This document shows, one piece after another, positions 37,704 to 47,732 of a stretch of 64,000 nucleotides of DNA. Below the pieces are notes generated by a model, which saw only the letters and a list, made by a program, of their open reading frames with translations, was not told the DNA's origin and searched no databases. Position 1 is the stretch's first letter. Each line of letters opens with the position of its first letter. The translations under genes were made by a program, and so were the position numbers. Source of the DNA: G965216255 sp965216255 (GTDB taxonomy: Bacteria > Bacteroidota > Rhodothermia > Rhodothermales > Bin80); assembly GCA_965216255.1 (NCBI GenBank), contig OZ244148.1, positions 2,418,001 through 2,482,000 of the forward strand, given 5' to 3'.

Positions 37704-39626
37704 ATCGCGGTAGGGACCCAGGTTGCCCCGGGCCCCCCGCACAGATCCGGGCATGCACGTTAATGCACCCGGCTCCTCCCTTGGGTTGCGCCGACGCGCG
37801 TGACGGCAAATCGTGCGTCCGGCCATGGGTGACGAACATGCGGCTTCGGCCAATACTTCGTGGCTAACAGGCCGATACGCTCCAACGACGTTTGATCCTT
37901 CTGGGATCGTCGCCGTAGCACTTTCAGCCATATCCAGCGAAGGCGGCGGTAACATCGCTGTAAGTAAGGATAGCTCGTCGGAACGGCATAGTAATTCAGC
38001 CACCCATTGAGCACCCGACCCAGCCAGCGACCCGTCTCATGCACACTCGTGTGCATTCGTTGGACCAACCCTTCCTTCACCCGCTTCAGAAAGCGGGACA
38101 TCCGTTTGGCAATGGGTTTGCGACCTATTCCGAAGCGCCCCTTCCGGTCCTTACGGCAATAGTGCGTAAAGCCCAGAAAATCGAACGTCTCCGGTCGGCG
38201 TTCGCCCTGTCTCCTGCGGTTGTGATCTGCAAATCGCCCAAACGCCAGCAATCGTGTCTTGCCTGGATGCAGACTAAGCCCGAAATGATCGAGCCGCTCT
38301 TGCAGGTCTTGCAGGAAACATTGTGCCTCCCATCTGTGCTGGAAACACACCACGAAGTCATCCGCATAGCGGATGATGTATGCCTCTCCCACTATCCTCT
38401 GTGATGAACGCCACGCCTGAAACCAGCAGTCCAGCACGTAATGAAGGTAGATATTGGCAAGAATCGGAGAGATCACCGCACCCTGCGGCGTTCCCTGTTC
38501 ACTCTCCTGCCATACCTGCCCCTCCATCACCCCTGCCTTCAACCACTTGATGATCAGGCGTATCACACGCTTATCTCCGATACGGTGCTCCAGGAATCGG
38601 ATCAACCAATCCTGGTCTACCATGTCGAAGAACTTGCGGATGTCGGCGTCCACGATGAAGCGGACCTGCCGACGCTCAATCACGTAGGCCAGAGCGTCGA
38701 GCGCATCATGTGCGCCCCGCCCCGGTCGAAACCCGTAGCTAAACCCGTGAAACTCCGCCTCATAAATGGGCGTCAGGATGCACTCCACGACCGCTTTCTG
38801 GACGACCTTGTCCTCCAGTGCGGCGATACCGAGCGGTCGTTCACCTCCATCCGGCTTGGGTATGTATACCCGCCGGGAGGGGGTCGCTCGGTACGCTCCA
38901 CGGTGCACACGCTCGCATAGGTCCACCAAGCGGTTTTCCAATCCATCCGCGTACTCCTGCCACGTCACGCCGTCTGCCCCCGCCGCCGCATCGCGCTTAA
39001 GCGCGTAGAATGCGGCCCGAAGGGAGTCGACATTGACATGATGTAAGAGCGTCATGAGGCGTTCCTGTGGGTTCCGCTTCACGCATTGCCGTAACCAGTC
39101 CATCCCCTGTGACACGCGCTCCCAATTCTGCGCTTGGTACGTGTGTGGACTTTCCGGTTTCCCCTTGGGTACAGTCCTTCGCTCCAGCTGCTCCGCCGGG
39201 GATCTCTCCCCGTTGTTCGCAGCCTTCGTCGCTACTATGACTGTATCTGACTCCTTCATCTCGTCCATCTCCGGCTTTGGAGCAAGCTCCTTCCCGTTGC
39301 GGCCCTGCACAACAGCAGGGCGAGATGAAGGCCTCCCAGGTCCCGACAAGACACGTACGTACGTCCATGGGTTCTTCGACACCGCGGGCCTGGTACTCTC
39401 TCACCATAGCGAGAGTATCCATGTTGCCTTCGACTCTGAGGAAAGCCTCGGCGACCCGAATATTGCCTCTTTCGGTGCTCAATAGCCCTGACCGCACGCA
39501 CCGCTACCGACGCTTCGCTGCCATCCTCACGAATGACACCGCACGGCTCGCGGAGATATGTGCTGGGTTGTAGCTTCATATCACGGGACTTGCACCCGTT
39601 GTGTCTTGCCAGTTCGCCTGGCGCAC
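37704..39626 (-). mobile_element. Group II intron T1 with reverse transcriptase
   Basis: 1923 nt. 5' end GTGCGCCAGGCGAACTGG (39626), 3' end CCTACCGCGAT (37704). Domain V is 32 nt at 37744-37775 (AGC triad, GAGCCGGGTGCA ... CCCGGATC). It is uninterrupted and encodes an intact 540-aa protein, so it is the best candidate for a mobile, self-mobilising member. Fourth nesting level: Z > X3 > W3 > T1. Confidence 0.88.
37760..39382 (-). CDS. Group II intron reverse transcriptase/maturase (T1)
   Basis: 540 aa, intact. RT blocks: GADGVTWQEYADGLE, RRVYIPKPDGGERPLGIAAL, SYGFRPGRGAHDALDAL, VDADIRKFFDMVDQDWL, GTPQGAVISPILANIYLHY, catalytic IIRYADDFVVCF, then LHPGKTRLLAFGRFA and FDFLGFTHYC. The maturase (X) domain follows with RWLGRVLNGWLNYYAVPTSY. 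I see no HNH endonuclease. The last residues (QGRSRVH and stop) are read from domain V itself: the TAA at 37760-37762 lies in the domain V loop. It should support splicing and retrohoming of T and perhaps, in trans, of X introns that share its ends. Confidence 0.92.
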   Translation of the reverse strand: MSKNPWTYVRVLSGPGRPSSRPAVVQGRNGKELAPKPEMDEMKESDTVIVATKAANNGERSPAEQLERRTVPKGKPESPHTYQAQNWERVSQGMDWLRQCVKRNPQERLMTLLHHVNVDSLRAAFYALKRDAAAGADGVTWQEYADGLENRLVDLCERVHRGAYRATPSRRVYIPKPDGGERPLGIAALEDKVVQKAVVECILTPIYEAEFHGFSYGFRPGRGAHDALDALAYVIERRQVRFIVDADIRKFFDMVDQDWLIRFLEHRIGDKRVIRLIIKWLKAGVMEGQVWQESEQGTPQGAVISPILANIYLHYVLDCWFQAWRSSQRIVGEAYIIRYADDFVVCFQHRWEAQCFLQDLQERLDHFGLSLHPGKTRLLAFGRFADHNRRRQGERRPETFDFLGFTHYCRKDRKGRFGIGRKPIAKRMSRFLKRVKEGLVQRMHTSVHETGRWLGRVLNGWLNYYAVPTSYPYLQRCYRRLRWIWLKVLRRRSQKDQTSLERIGLLATKYWPKPHVRHPWPDARFAVTRVGATQGRSRVH

Positions 39627-40336
39627 CCGCAGTCCGGCTTCCCTAACCGTGTTTCCTCCCGCCGCTCACCGAACCGGGCGTGCGGCACTACCGCACCCGG
39701 CTCTCCAGGCGGATCATGCAACTCGCACTCGGACAACGGCGTCGCCCCATGGAGCTTCTCCTGTTCAAAGACTTGCACGGTCCCTGTTTCCACTCCATGA
39801 CTTGAGTCCGTTGATCATCAGGCCTGTTTACGCCCTGATAACACCCCGTGGCGTGCCTAGCATGCCACATGGCTCCTTCACTTTCGCATGTGATGCCGCC
39901 GAGGTCTCCGACCATTTACCGGTTTAGTAGGTCTCTGCCAATGCCGTGGCCTTTCCCTCTACGAACATCGCTCCGCACCTGCGGCCCCTTTCCTCCACGG
40001 GCATTACCCCGTCTCTACGGTACTACGGGCCACTCCGCCACCCTCTCGGCCCGGCCTGACCCTTGCGGGCTTCCGGTTGGTGTGTGCTACACCGCCGTCA
40101 GGGCTTCCCGTGTTGCCACTCCTTCCATCTTGCATGCATGCCAGTGCCAGTACCCCGGCGGAAATAGACCGGTGCACGTGTCGTTCTCTTCCCGGTCTAC
40201 CAGCGGCCTTCCCCATGACACCGGAGGGTCGGCTTCCGCATTGCCCTTTTCGAGGCCTGCTCGGCATTCACTGCGCGTTCCGGCCTGCATGCTCGCTAAA
40301 TCGCCTAAGCGATCCTTTTGCCAAAGTGCTTCAGTC

Positions 40337-41005
40337 ATCGCGGTAGGCCCCGGGTTTCCCCGGGGCCCCCGCACAGATCCGGACGTGCCCGTTAAGGCAT
40401 CCGGCTCCTCCCTCAGGTCGCGCCGCCGCGCATGACGTTAATGGGCCGGCTAACCAACCCATAGCCGTAACCGAACCATCCCATGTGACACACGAAGTCC
40501 GGCTCTGCGTCCGGCGTGTGTTGGGTTGTCCGATTTCCCCTCGGGTGCGACGCTTCGCTCCACCAACTCCGCCGCGCGGTCCTCCGCGCTTTGTTCGCCG
40601 GCTTCATCGCTACTATCATCGCATCTGACTCCTCCTCGCCGTTCATCCTCCGCTCGGCAATGCCTTGGCTTTGGCGGCCCCGCCCTAAGCGCTGGGCAGC
40701 GAGGAGGCCTCCCAGGTCCCAACCTTGTACGTACATACGTGCCTGAGTTCTTGGACGCCGCGGAGCCCTCTTGAACCTCACCATATCGGTCCAATCAGTA
40801 TTGCCTTCAGCCAACATGAGGACTTCGGCACTCCGAACAATGGTCCTTTCGGCGCTCATTAGCTCCGCCCATATGCACCCCTGCCGACGCTTCGCCCGTT
40901 CCCTCACGAGAACGACCGCACGGCTTGGGGAGAGATATGGATTGGTTATATCCTTTACCACAGAGGACTTACACCTCCTGTACTTGGCCAGTTAGCCTGG
41001 CGCAC
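40337..41005 (-). mobile_element. Group II intron X4, uninterrupted, ORF-less
   Basis: 669 nt, nearly identical to X2, with the same ends and domain V. Inserted in W3 at the same site as X2 in W2. Fourth nesting level. Confidence 0.85.
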
Positions 41006-41605
41006 CATGTTGTTACCTCCATAAACCGCCTTGGTCGCTACCAACTGAAACGACAGCTGTTGCGTGGGATTCGCACCCACAAGGAAGAAGCGCCTTATCA
41101 CGGCGCACGGTGTGTGTTGGGTTGTCCGATTTCCCCTCGGGTGCGACGCTTCGCTCCACCAACTCCGCCGCGCGGTCCTCCGCGCTTTGTTCGCCGGCTT
41201 CATCGCTACTATCATCGCATCTGACTCCTCCTCGCCGTTCATCCTCCGCTCGGCAATGCCTTGGCTTTGGCGGCCCCGCCCTAAGCGCTGGGCAACGAGG
41301 AGGCCTCCCAGGTCCCAACCTTGTACGTACATACGTGCCTGAGTTCTTGGACGCCGCGGAGCCCTCTTGAACCTCACCATAGCGGTCCAATCAGTATTGC
41401 CTTCAGCCAACACGAGGACTTCGGCACTCCGAACAATAGTCCTTTCGGCGCTCATTAGCTCCGCCCATATGCACCCCTGCCGACGCTTCGCCCGTTCCCT
41501 CACGAGAACGACCGCACGGCTTGGGGAGAGATATGGATTGGTTATATCCTTTACCACAGAGGACTTACACCTCCTGTACTTGGCCAGTTAGCCTGGCGCA
41601 CATCG

Positions 41606-42265
41606 ATCGGGATAGGTGGGGGCCTCACGGCCCCCACCCCCCCACACCACCGTGCGTACGGGTCCGTACACGGCGGTTCAATGGACTTGAGCAAACCGAC
41701 TTGGGTGCCAGGGCCACCAGGCCGCTACGTGCCGGGAGTTCGGATTCGGGTTGCGCCGTGCGAACTTCGGTCCCTTCCCCACGGGCACCGCCGGATTCAC
41801 CGGGGCTGTCCCACGCAAAAGGCAGCGTTAGCTGGATTTTCTGCCGCATTGCTCGCATGAGCTTGCCGTCCTACTATCCCTGTCCATTGTTCGGGCCTTC
41901 GTCGGCTAAGCCGACTACTATGCCCTCTGCTGACTTCTGCGTTGCGGTCACGTGCCTTACGACACGTTCAGTCCGGCTTAGCCGGACACAACGCAGATCT
42001 CCCAGGGTAAGACCAACCGCCTTCCCCGCACACCTGCCGAATCTACCACCCCGACGCATAGATGACGCGGACTTTGCGATAACCGGCTCGCTCGTCCGAT
42101 CGGGTAGGCCTCGTATTCGGTTCTTGTTCATCAGGTCGCGGGTTTGCTACACGCTTCCTTCAGACCCCGCCTCACGACGACGCCCTTGCGCTTCGCTAAT
42201 CCTTCGCCGCCATCTGGCTGGATAGAGGACTTGCACCTCCAAGCTGTTGATCATGCCTGGCACAC
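41606..42265 (-). mobile_element. Group II intron U, ORF-less, of a different family
   Basis: 660 nt. 5' end GTGTGCCAGGCATGATCAAC (42265), 3' end CCTATCCCGAT (41606). Domain V is of the GAACCGCCGTGTACGG ... ACGGTGG type at about 41645-41679, unlike the AGCCGG type of the others; domain VI is a long GGTGGGGGCC hairpin. No reverse transcriptase. Only one copy in the window. It interrupts X5 four nucleotides before its 3' end. Confidence 0.8.
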
Positions 42266-42502
42266 CGGTAGGCCCCGGGTTTCCCCGGGGCCCCCGCACA
42301 GATCCGGACGTGCCCGTTAAGGCATCCGGCTCCTCCCTCAGGTCGCGCCGCCGCGCATGACGTTAATGGGCCGGCTAACCAACCCATAGCCGTAACCGAA
42401 CCATCCCATGTGACACACGAAGTCCGGCTCTGCGTCCGTAGAGTCGGCGGGAGGCGCACCTGCCGTAGGATCCGGTGGCTTGTCCGTCGCTTTCGCTCCG
42501 GG

Positions 42503-44425
42503 ATCGCGGTAGGGACCCAGGTTGCCCCGGGCCCCCCGCACAGATCCGGGCATGCACGTTAATGCACCCGGCTCCTCCCTTGGGTTGCGCCGACGCGCGT
42601 GACGGCAAATCGTGCGTCCGGCCATGGGTGACGAACATGCGGCTTCGGCCAATACTTCGTGGCTAACAGGCCGATACGCTCCAACGACGTTTGATCCTTC
42701 TGGGATCGTCGCCGTAGCACTTTCAGCCATATCCAGCGAAGGCGGCGGTAACATCGCTGTAAGTAAGGATAGCTCGTCGGAACGGCATAGTAATTCAGCC
42801 ACCCATTGAGCACCCGACCCAGCCAGCGACCCGTCTCATGCACATTCATGTGCATTCGTTGGACCAACCCTTCCTTCACCCGCTTCAGAAAGCGGGACAT
42901 CCGTTTGGCAATGGGTTTGCGACCTATTCCGAAGCGCCCCTTCCGGTCCTTACGGCAATAGTGCGTAAAGCCCAGAAAATCGAACGTCTCCGGTCGGCGT
43001 TCGCCCTGTCTCCTGCGGTTGTGATCTGCAAATCGCCCAAACTCCAGCAGTCGTGTCTTGCCTGGATGCAGGCTAAGCCCGAAATGATCGAGCCGCTCTT
43101 GCAGGTCTTGCAGGAAACGTTGTGCCTCCCATCTGTGCTGGAAACATACCACGAAGTCATCCGCATAGCGGATGATGTATGCCTCTCCCACTATCCTCTG
43201 TGATGAACGCCACGCCTGAAACCAGCAGTCCAGCACGTAATGAAGGTAGATATTGGCAAGAATCGGAGAGATCACCGCACCCTGCGGCGTTCCCTGCTCA
43301 CTCTCCTGCCATACCTGCCCCTCCATCACCCCTGCCTTCAACCACTTGATGATCAGGCGTATCACGCGCTTATCTCCGATACGGTGCTCCAGGAATCGGA
43401 TCAACCAATCCTGGTCTACCATGTCGAAGAACTTGCGGATGTCGGCGTCCACGATGAAGCGGACCTGCCGACGCTCAATCACGTAGGCCAGAGCGTCGAG
43501 CGCATCATGTGCGCCACGCCCCGGCCTAAACCCGTAGCTAAACCCGTGAAACTCCGCCTCATAAATGGGCGTCAGGATGCACTCCACGACCGCTTTCTGG
43601 ACGACCTTGTCTTCCAGTGCGGCGATACCGAGCGGTCGTTCACCTCCATCCGGCTTGGGTATGTATACCCGCCGGGAGGGGGTCGCTCGGTACGCTCCAC
43701 GGTGCACACGATCGCATAGGTCCACCAAGCGGTTTTCCAATCCATCCGCGTACTCCTGCCACGTCACGCCGTCTGCCCCCGCCGCCGCATCGCGCTTAAG
43801 CGCGTAGAATGCGGCCCGAAGGGAGTCGACATTGACATGATGTAAGAGCGTCATGAGGCGTTCCTGTGGGTTCCGCTTCACGCATTGCCGTAACCAGTCC
43901 ATCCCCTGTGACACGCGCTCCCAATTCTGCGCTTGGTACGTGTGTGGACTTTCTGGTTTCCCCTTGGGTACAGTCCTTCGCTCCAGCTGCTCCGCCGGGG
44001 ATCTCTCCCCGTTGTTCGCAGCCTTCGTCGCTACTATGACTGTATCTGACTCCTTCATCTCGTCCATCTCCGGCTTTGGAGCAAGCTCCTTCCCGTTGCG
44101 GCCCTGCACAACAGCAGGGCGAGATGAAGGCCTCCCAGGTCCCGACAAGACACGTACGTACGTCCATGGGTTCTTCGACACCGCGGGCCTGGTACTCTCT
44201 CACCATAGCGAGAGTATCCATGTTGCCTTCGACTCTGAGGAAAGCCTCGGCGACCCGAATATTGCCTCTTTCGGTGCTCAATAGCCCTGACCGCACGCAC
44301 CGCTACCGACGCTTCGCTGCCATCCTCACGAATGACAACGCACGGCTCGCGGAGATATGTGCTGGGTTGTAGCTTCATATCACGGGACTTGCACCCGCTG
44401 TGTCTTGCCAGTTCGCCTGGCGCAC
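42503..44425 (-). mobile_element. Group II intron T2 with reverse transcriptase
   Basis: 1923 nt, the same length as T1 and almost identical. Same ends and domain V position relative to the ORF. Located in W4 inside X5. Confidence 0.88.
42559..44181 (-). CDS. Group II intron reverse transcriptase/maturase (T2)
   Basis: 540 aa, intact, differing from T1 by only about six residues (for example LCDRVH for LCERVH, RFLQD for CFLQD, LLEFGR for LLAFGR, MHMNVHE for MHTSVHE). All RT motifs, the YADD catalytic box and the maturase domain are kept, as is the stop codon inside domain V. Near-identity of T1 and T2 indicates recent duplication or retrohoming. Confidence 0.92.
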   Translation of the reverse strand: MSKNPWTYVRVLSGPGRPSSRPAVVQGRNGKELAPKPEMDEMKESDTVIVATKAANNGERSPAEQLERRTVPKGKPESPHTYQAQNWERVSQGMDWLRQCVKRNPQERLMTLLHHVNVDSLRAAFYALKRDAAAGADGVTWQEYADGLENRLVDLCDRVHRGAYRATPSRRVYIPKPDGGERPLGIAALEDKVVQKAVVECILTPIYEAEFHGFSYGFRPGRGAHDALDALAYVIERRQVRFIVDADIRKFFDMVDQDWLIRFLEHRIGDKRVIRLIIKWLKAGVMEGQVWQESEQGTPQGAVISPILANIYLHYVLDCWFQAWRSSQRIVGEAYIIRYADDFVVCFQHRWEAQRFLQDLQERLDHFGLSLHPGKTRLLEFGRFADHNRRRQGERRPETFDFLGFTHYCRKDRKGRFGIGRKPIAKRMSRFLKRVKEGLVQRMHMNVHETGRWLGRVLNGWLNYYAVPTSYPYLQRCYRRLRWIWLKVLRRRSQKDQTSLERIGLLATKYWPKPHVRHPWPDARFAVTRVGATQGRSRVH

Positions 44426-46062
44426 CCGCAGTCCGGCTTCCCTAACCGTGTTTCCTCCCGCCGCTCACCGAACCGGGCGTGCGGCACTACCGCACCCGGC
44501 TCTCCAGGCGGATCATGCAACTCGCACTCGGACAACGGCGTCGCCCCATGGAGCTTCTCCTGTTCAAAGACTTGCACGGTCCCTGTTTCCACTCCATGAC
44601 TTGAGTCCGTTGATCATCAGGCCTGTTTACGCCCTGATAACACCCCGTGGCGTGCCTAGCATGCCACATGGCTCCTTCACTTTCGCATGTGATGCCGCCG
44701 AGGTCTCCGACCATTTACCGGTTTAGTAGGTCTCTGCCAATGCCGTGGCCTTTCCCTCTACGAACATCGCTCCGCACCTGCGGCCCCTTTCCTCCACGGG
44801 CATTACCCCGTCTCTACGGTACTACGGGCCACTCCGCCACCCTCTCGGCCCGGCCTGACCCTTGCGGGCTTCCGGTTGGTGTGTGCTACACCGCCGTCAG
44901 GGCTTCCCGTGTTGCCACTCCTTCCATCTTGCATGCATGCCAGTGCCAGTACCCCGGCGGAAATAGACCGGTGCACGTGTCGTTCTCTTCCCGGTCTACC
45001 AGCGGCCTTCCCCATGACACCGGAGGGTCGGCTTCCGCATTGCCCTTTTCGAGGCCTGCTCGGCATTCACTGCGCGTTCCGGCCTGCATGCTCGCTAAAT
45101 CGCCTAAGCGATCCTTTTGCCAAAGTGCTTCAGTCCATGTTGTTACCTCCATAAACCGCCTTGGTCGCTACCAACTGAAACGACAGCTGTTGCGTGGGAT
45201 TCGCACCCACAAGGAAGAAGCGCCTTATCACGGCGCACGGTGTGTGTTGGGTTGTCCGATTTCCCCTCGGGTGCGACGCTTCGCTCCACCAACTCCGCCG
45301 CGCGGTCCTCCGCGCTTTGTTCGCCGGCTTCATCGCTACTATCATCGCATCTGACTCCTCCTCGCCGTTCATCCTCCGCTCGGCAATGCCTTGGCTTTGG
45401 CGGCCCCGCCCTAAGCGCTGGGCAGCGAGGAGGCCTCCCAGGTCCCAACCTTGTACGTACATACGTGCCTGAGTTCTTGGACGCCGCGGAGCCCTATTGA
45501 ACCTCACCATATCGGTCCAATCAGTATTGCCTTCAGCCAACACGAGGACTTCGGCACTCCGAACAATGGTCCTTTCGGCGCTCATTAGCTCCGCCCATAT
45601 GCGCCCCTGCCGACGCTTCGCCCGTTCCCTCACGAGAACGACCGCACGGCTTGGGGAGAGATATGGATTGGTTATATCCTTTACCACAGAGGACTTACAC
45701 CTCCTGTACTTGGCCAGTTAGCCTGGCGCACCGTGTTGCTACTTTCCCCATCTTGCATGCATGCCAGTGCCACTACCCCGGCGGAAGTAACCTGGTGCTT
45801 GTGTCGTTCTCTTCCCAGACTACCGGCGGCCTTCCCCTTTCCAAAGGAGGGTCGGCTTCCGCATTGCACGTTTCGAGGCCTGCTCGGCATTCACTACGCG
45901 TTCCGGCCTGCATGCTCGCTGAATCACCAATGTGATCCTTTTACCAAAGTGCTTCAATCCATATCGTTACCTCCATGAATCGCTTTGGCCGCTACCAATT
46001 GGAACGACAGATATCGAGTGGGATTCGTACCCACTAGGGAAAAGCGCCTTATCACGGCGCAC

Positions 46063-47474
46063 GCTGGACATGTGTTGACGGCGCCCTTCAATAAGTCTGT
46101 AAAAGTCACGGGGCACCCTTCGGAAAAGTTAACATCCGATGCCGGAGTCCTCCTGCTGCGGTCGCTCTTCATGCTTACCGGCCTCACAGCTCGCCTGGCA
46201 GCGATCCTTAGCGATTCCCGCATTCCGGGGCGCATTTACGCATCGCTTTGATGAGCTCTTGTAGTCTGTCTTGCTGCTCTTGGCGCAGGGCAGGATGCGC
46301 CAGCGTGATATGCGCCGTCTGCGCCATGAGGCGGCCATGCGCCCCGTCGCCTCAATGAAGGCAGGGACGGGTGGGCTCTAAGACGGCAAGCCTTTGGCCT
46401 CACAGCCTACCATTTCCCGGCTGTTAGGTAGGCTGGGCACAAAGAAGAACCTGGCCAGATTGAGCCATTTCGTCACCACCTTTGCCATGGAGCGCCTCCT
46501 GCATGCCAGAGGTGGCAAGCGCTACGATACGCTGGTCATGGATATAGACGTATTGCTCGTGGATGCGCATGGTCGGCAGCAGGGCAGTGCCTATAACGGG
46601 CACTACAAGCGCAACATCTTCCTGCCTCTTATTGCCAGTTGTGCGGAAACCGGCGACATGCTGGGCGCCACGCTGCGTCGTGGCAATGCGCATGTGCCAA
46701 ACGACTGCTACAACTTTATCAAGAAGATCGCTCTCAGGCTGCGAACGGATGTGGCCCGAAAGGTGATCGTGCGGTTGGACGCGGCCTTTAACAGTGGAGC
46801 GTTATGCAGTAAGCTGGAGCGGATTTGGATTGGCTACATAATGCGCCTGAAGGAAAACGACGTCCTGGCGGCAGTGGCCGAGCCCTATTTGTCGGGCGTA
46901 CAACCCAAAGAGGAACAGTGCTATGCAATACCGCGCCCTGTCTTGGGAGTGCGAGCGGCGCGTCGTGTTGGTGGTGCTGCCGAATCCCGGGGAACTGTTC
47001 CCCGAGCACTTCTATCTGATTACCGATCAGCACGAGCACGCCTACTCGGCGGAGGAGATCCTGCATCTTTATCGCAGAAGGGGTAAGGCCGAAGCCCACA
47101 TGGGAGAACTAAATCAAGCCTGTTCCATGGCGCTGTCGTCGTCGCCACGCCCCAAGACCCATTACCGGGGCCTACCTATTCCACGCAAAGAGGAAGCACA
47201 GCCGGAAGAAACGCCGTTTTACGCGCACAATGAAGTCCTGCTACAGCTTTACCTGCTTGTGTACGAGGTGCTACACCTGGGTCGCTGCACAATGAAGCAG
47301 CCGGGAGCACGGCACATGCACTTGAAGACGTTTCAGAAGGATGTCTTGAAGGTGGGAGCGCTGATAGTGCGGCACGCACGTAACATCGAAATCCGGATAG
47401 CCTTCAGCGCCGTAGCGCTCTGGCGACAGTTCTGGGGGCGCTACCAGCAGCTGACGTGGGTTACCTTGGAATGA
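46063..47474 (+). pseudogene. IS1380-family transposase, 3' part (5' codons at 32749-32763)
   Basis: The gene starts MASNS (ATG 32749) left of the introns and continues in frame at 46063 with AGHVLTAPFNKSVKVTGHPS and EKLTSDAGVLLLRSLFMLTG, then stops at TGA 46249-46251. Later frames carry PLASQPTISRLLGRLG, the first catalytic region VMDIDVLLVDAHGRQQGSAY, VRLDAAFNSGALCSKLE, and after another shift near 46925 YRRRGKAEAHMGELNQA to the end at 47474. It is inactive even without the introns. Introns lie antisense to it, so they could not be spliced from its own mRNA. Confidence 0.85.
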
Positions 47475-47732
47475 GGCCGTGCCGCGCTCGTTAGCGCAGC
47501 ATCGGTTCTGGACTGTACGGGCTTATTCAACGGCAGAGGTACGTCTTCACGGTACGCCTTTGCGTCGAAAACAGACCATTCGCGGGGCTCATTGCCCTGC
47601 ATCCACGCCAAAATCAGCTTTGCGGCAGGCTCCACGAAGATATTGCTGCCTTACAACAGAATGTACCACTTCCGACAGCCCCTCTTGCATTGTCTACACC
47701 TGCTATTCTTTTGGCTGGTGAATAATCCAGGA

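Larger units (their letters stand above)
37639..41108 (-). mobile_element. Group II intron W3, interrupted by T1 and X4
   Basis: Own sequence 37639-37703, 39627-40336 and 41006-41108 = 65 + 710 + 103 = 878 nt. T1 sits downstream of domain V, between it and the 3' end; X4 sits in domain I at exactly the site used by X2 in W2. It needs two internal removals before it could fold. Confidence 0.85.
37463..41601 (-). mobile_element. Group II intron X3, interrupted by W3
   Basis: Own sequence 37463-37638 plus 41109-41601 = 669 nt, identical in length to X2. The interruption is at the same position as in X1 and X5 (GCGTCC/GGTGTGTG on the plus strand). Its 3' end abuts the 5' end of X1 directly. Confidence 0.85.
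42438..45238 (-). mobile_element. Group II intron W4, interrupted by T2
   Basis: Own sequence 42438-42502 plus 44426-45238 = 65 + 813 = 878 nt. T2 occupies the same site as T1 in W3. Unlike W2 and W3, its domain I X-site (TTCAGTCCATGTTG near 45131) is empty, which proves the uninterrupted form. Confidence 0.85.
41602..45731 (-). mobile_element. Group II intron X5, interrupted by U and W4
   Basis: Own sequence 41602-41605 (ATCG, its last four nucleotides), 42266-42437 and 45239-45731 = 4 + 172 + 493 = 669 nt. It is the X unit nearest the 5' end of Z. Its 3' end abuts X3. Intron U has entered its 3' extremity and W4 the usual internal W site. Confidence 0.83.
32764..46062 (-). mobile_element. 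Group II intron Z (outermost), split by 11.4 kb of nested introns
   Basis: 5' end GTGCGCCGTGATAAGGCGC at 46062, 3' end CTCTAC at 32764. Own sequence is 32764-34368 plus 45732-46062, 1936 nt. Domain V (AGC triad, AAGCCGGATGCGG ... CCGGTTT) lies at about 32824-32857, followed by a domain VI containing the bulge context CCTAATGGG. Domain I holds the insertion point for three tandem X introns. It encodes its own reverse transcriptase, which is frameshifted. It is inserted antisense in the IS1380 transposase gene: removing it joins codon 5 (TCA) to GCT GGA in frame. Confidence 0.85.
32600..47732 (+). mobile_element. IS1380-family element, expanded by a 13.3-kb nest of group II introns
   Basis: The left end CCCGGATTATTCAC (32600) matches the right end, which reads CCTGGATTATTCAC on the minus strand (47731-47718). 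TTAT flanks both ends (32596-32599 and 47733-47736), a likely 4-bp target duplication if one extra base at the right terminus is allowed. The element proper is 32600-32763 plus 46063-47732, about 1.83 kb, a normal IS1380 size. The transposase gene starts in the left part and continues after the introns. The right copy of TTAT provides the stop codon of the sigma factor gene. Confidence 0.8.

Noticed and set aside
34545..45238. Repeated small frames of 70-240 codons in both directions in the array
   Set aside because: They recur only because the introns recur, run through ribozyme domains and lack protein family character. The 182-codon frame in X is kept only as evidence of its RT origin.
34369..45731. 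Simple tandem repeat or CRISPR-like array
   Set aside because: Repeat units are 669, 878 and 1923 nt with intron ends and precise nesting, not short spaced repeats.
32764..46062. Retron, diversity-generating retroelement or abortive-infection RT
   Set aside because: The RTs carry the group II maturase domain and lie inside units with domain V/VI and GTGYGCC ends; no template/variable repeats or msr/msd were seen.
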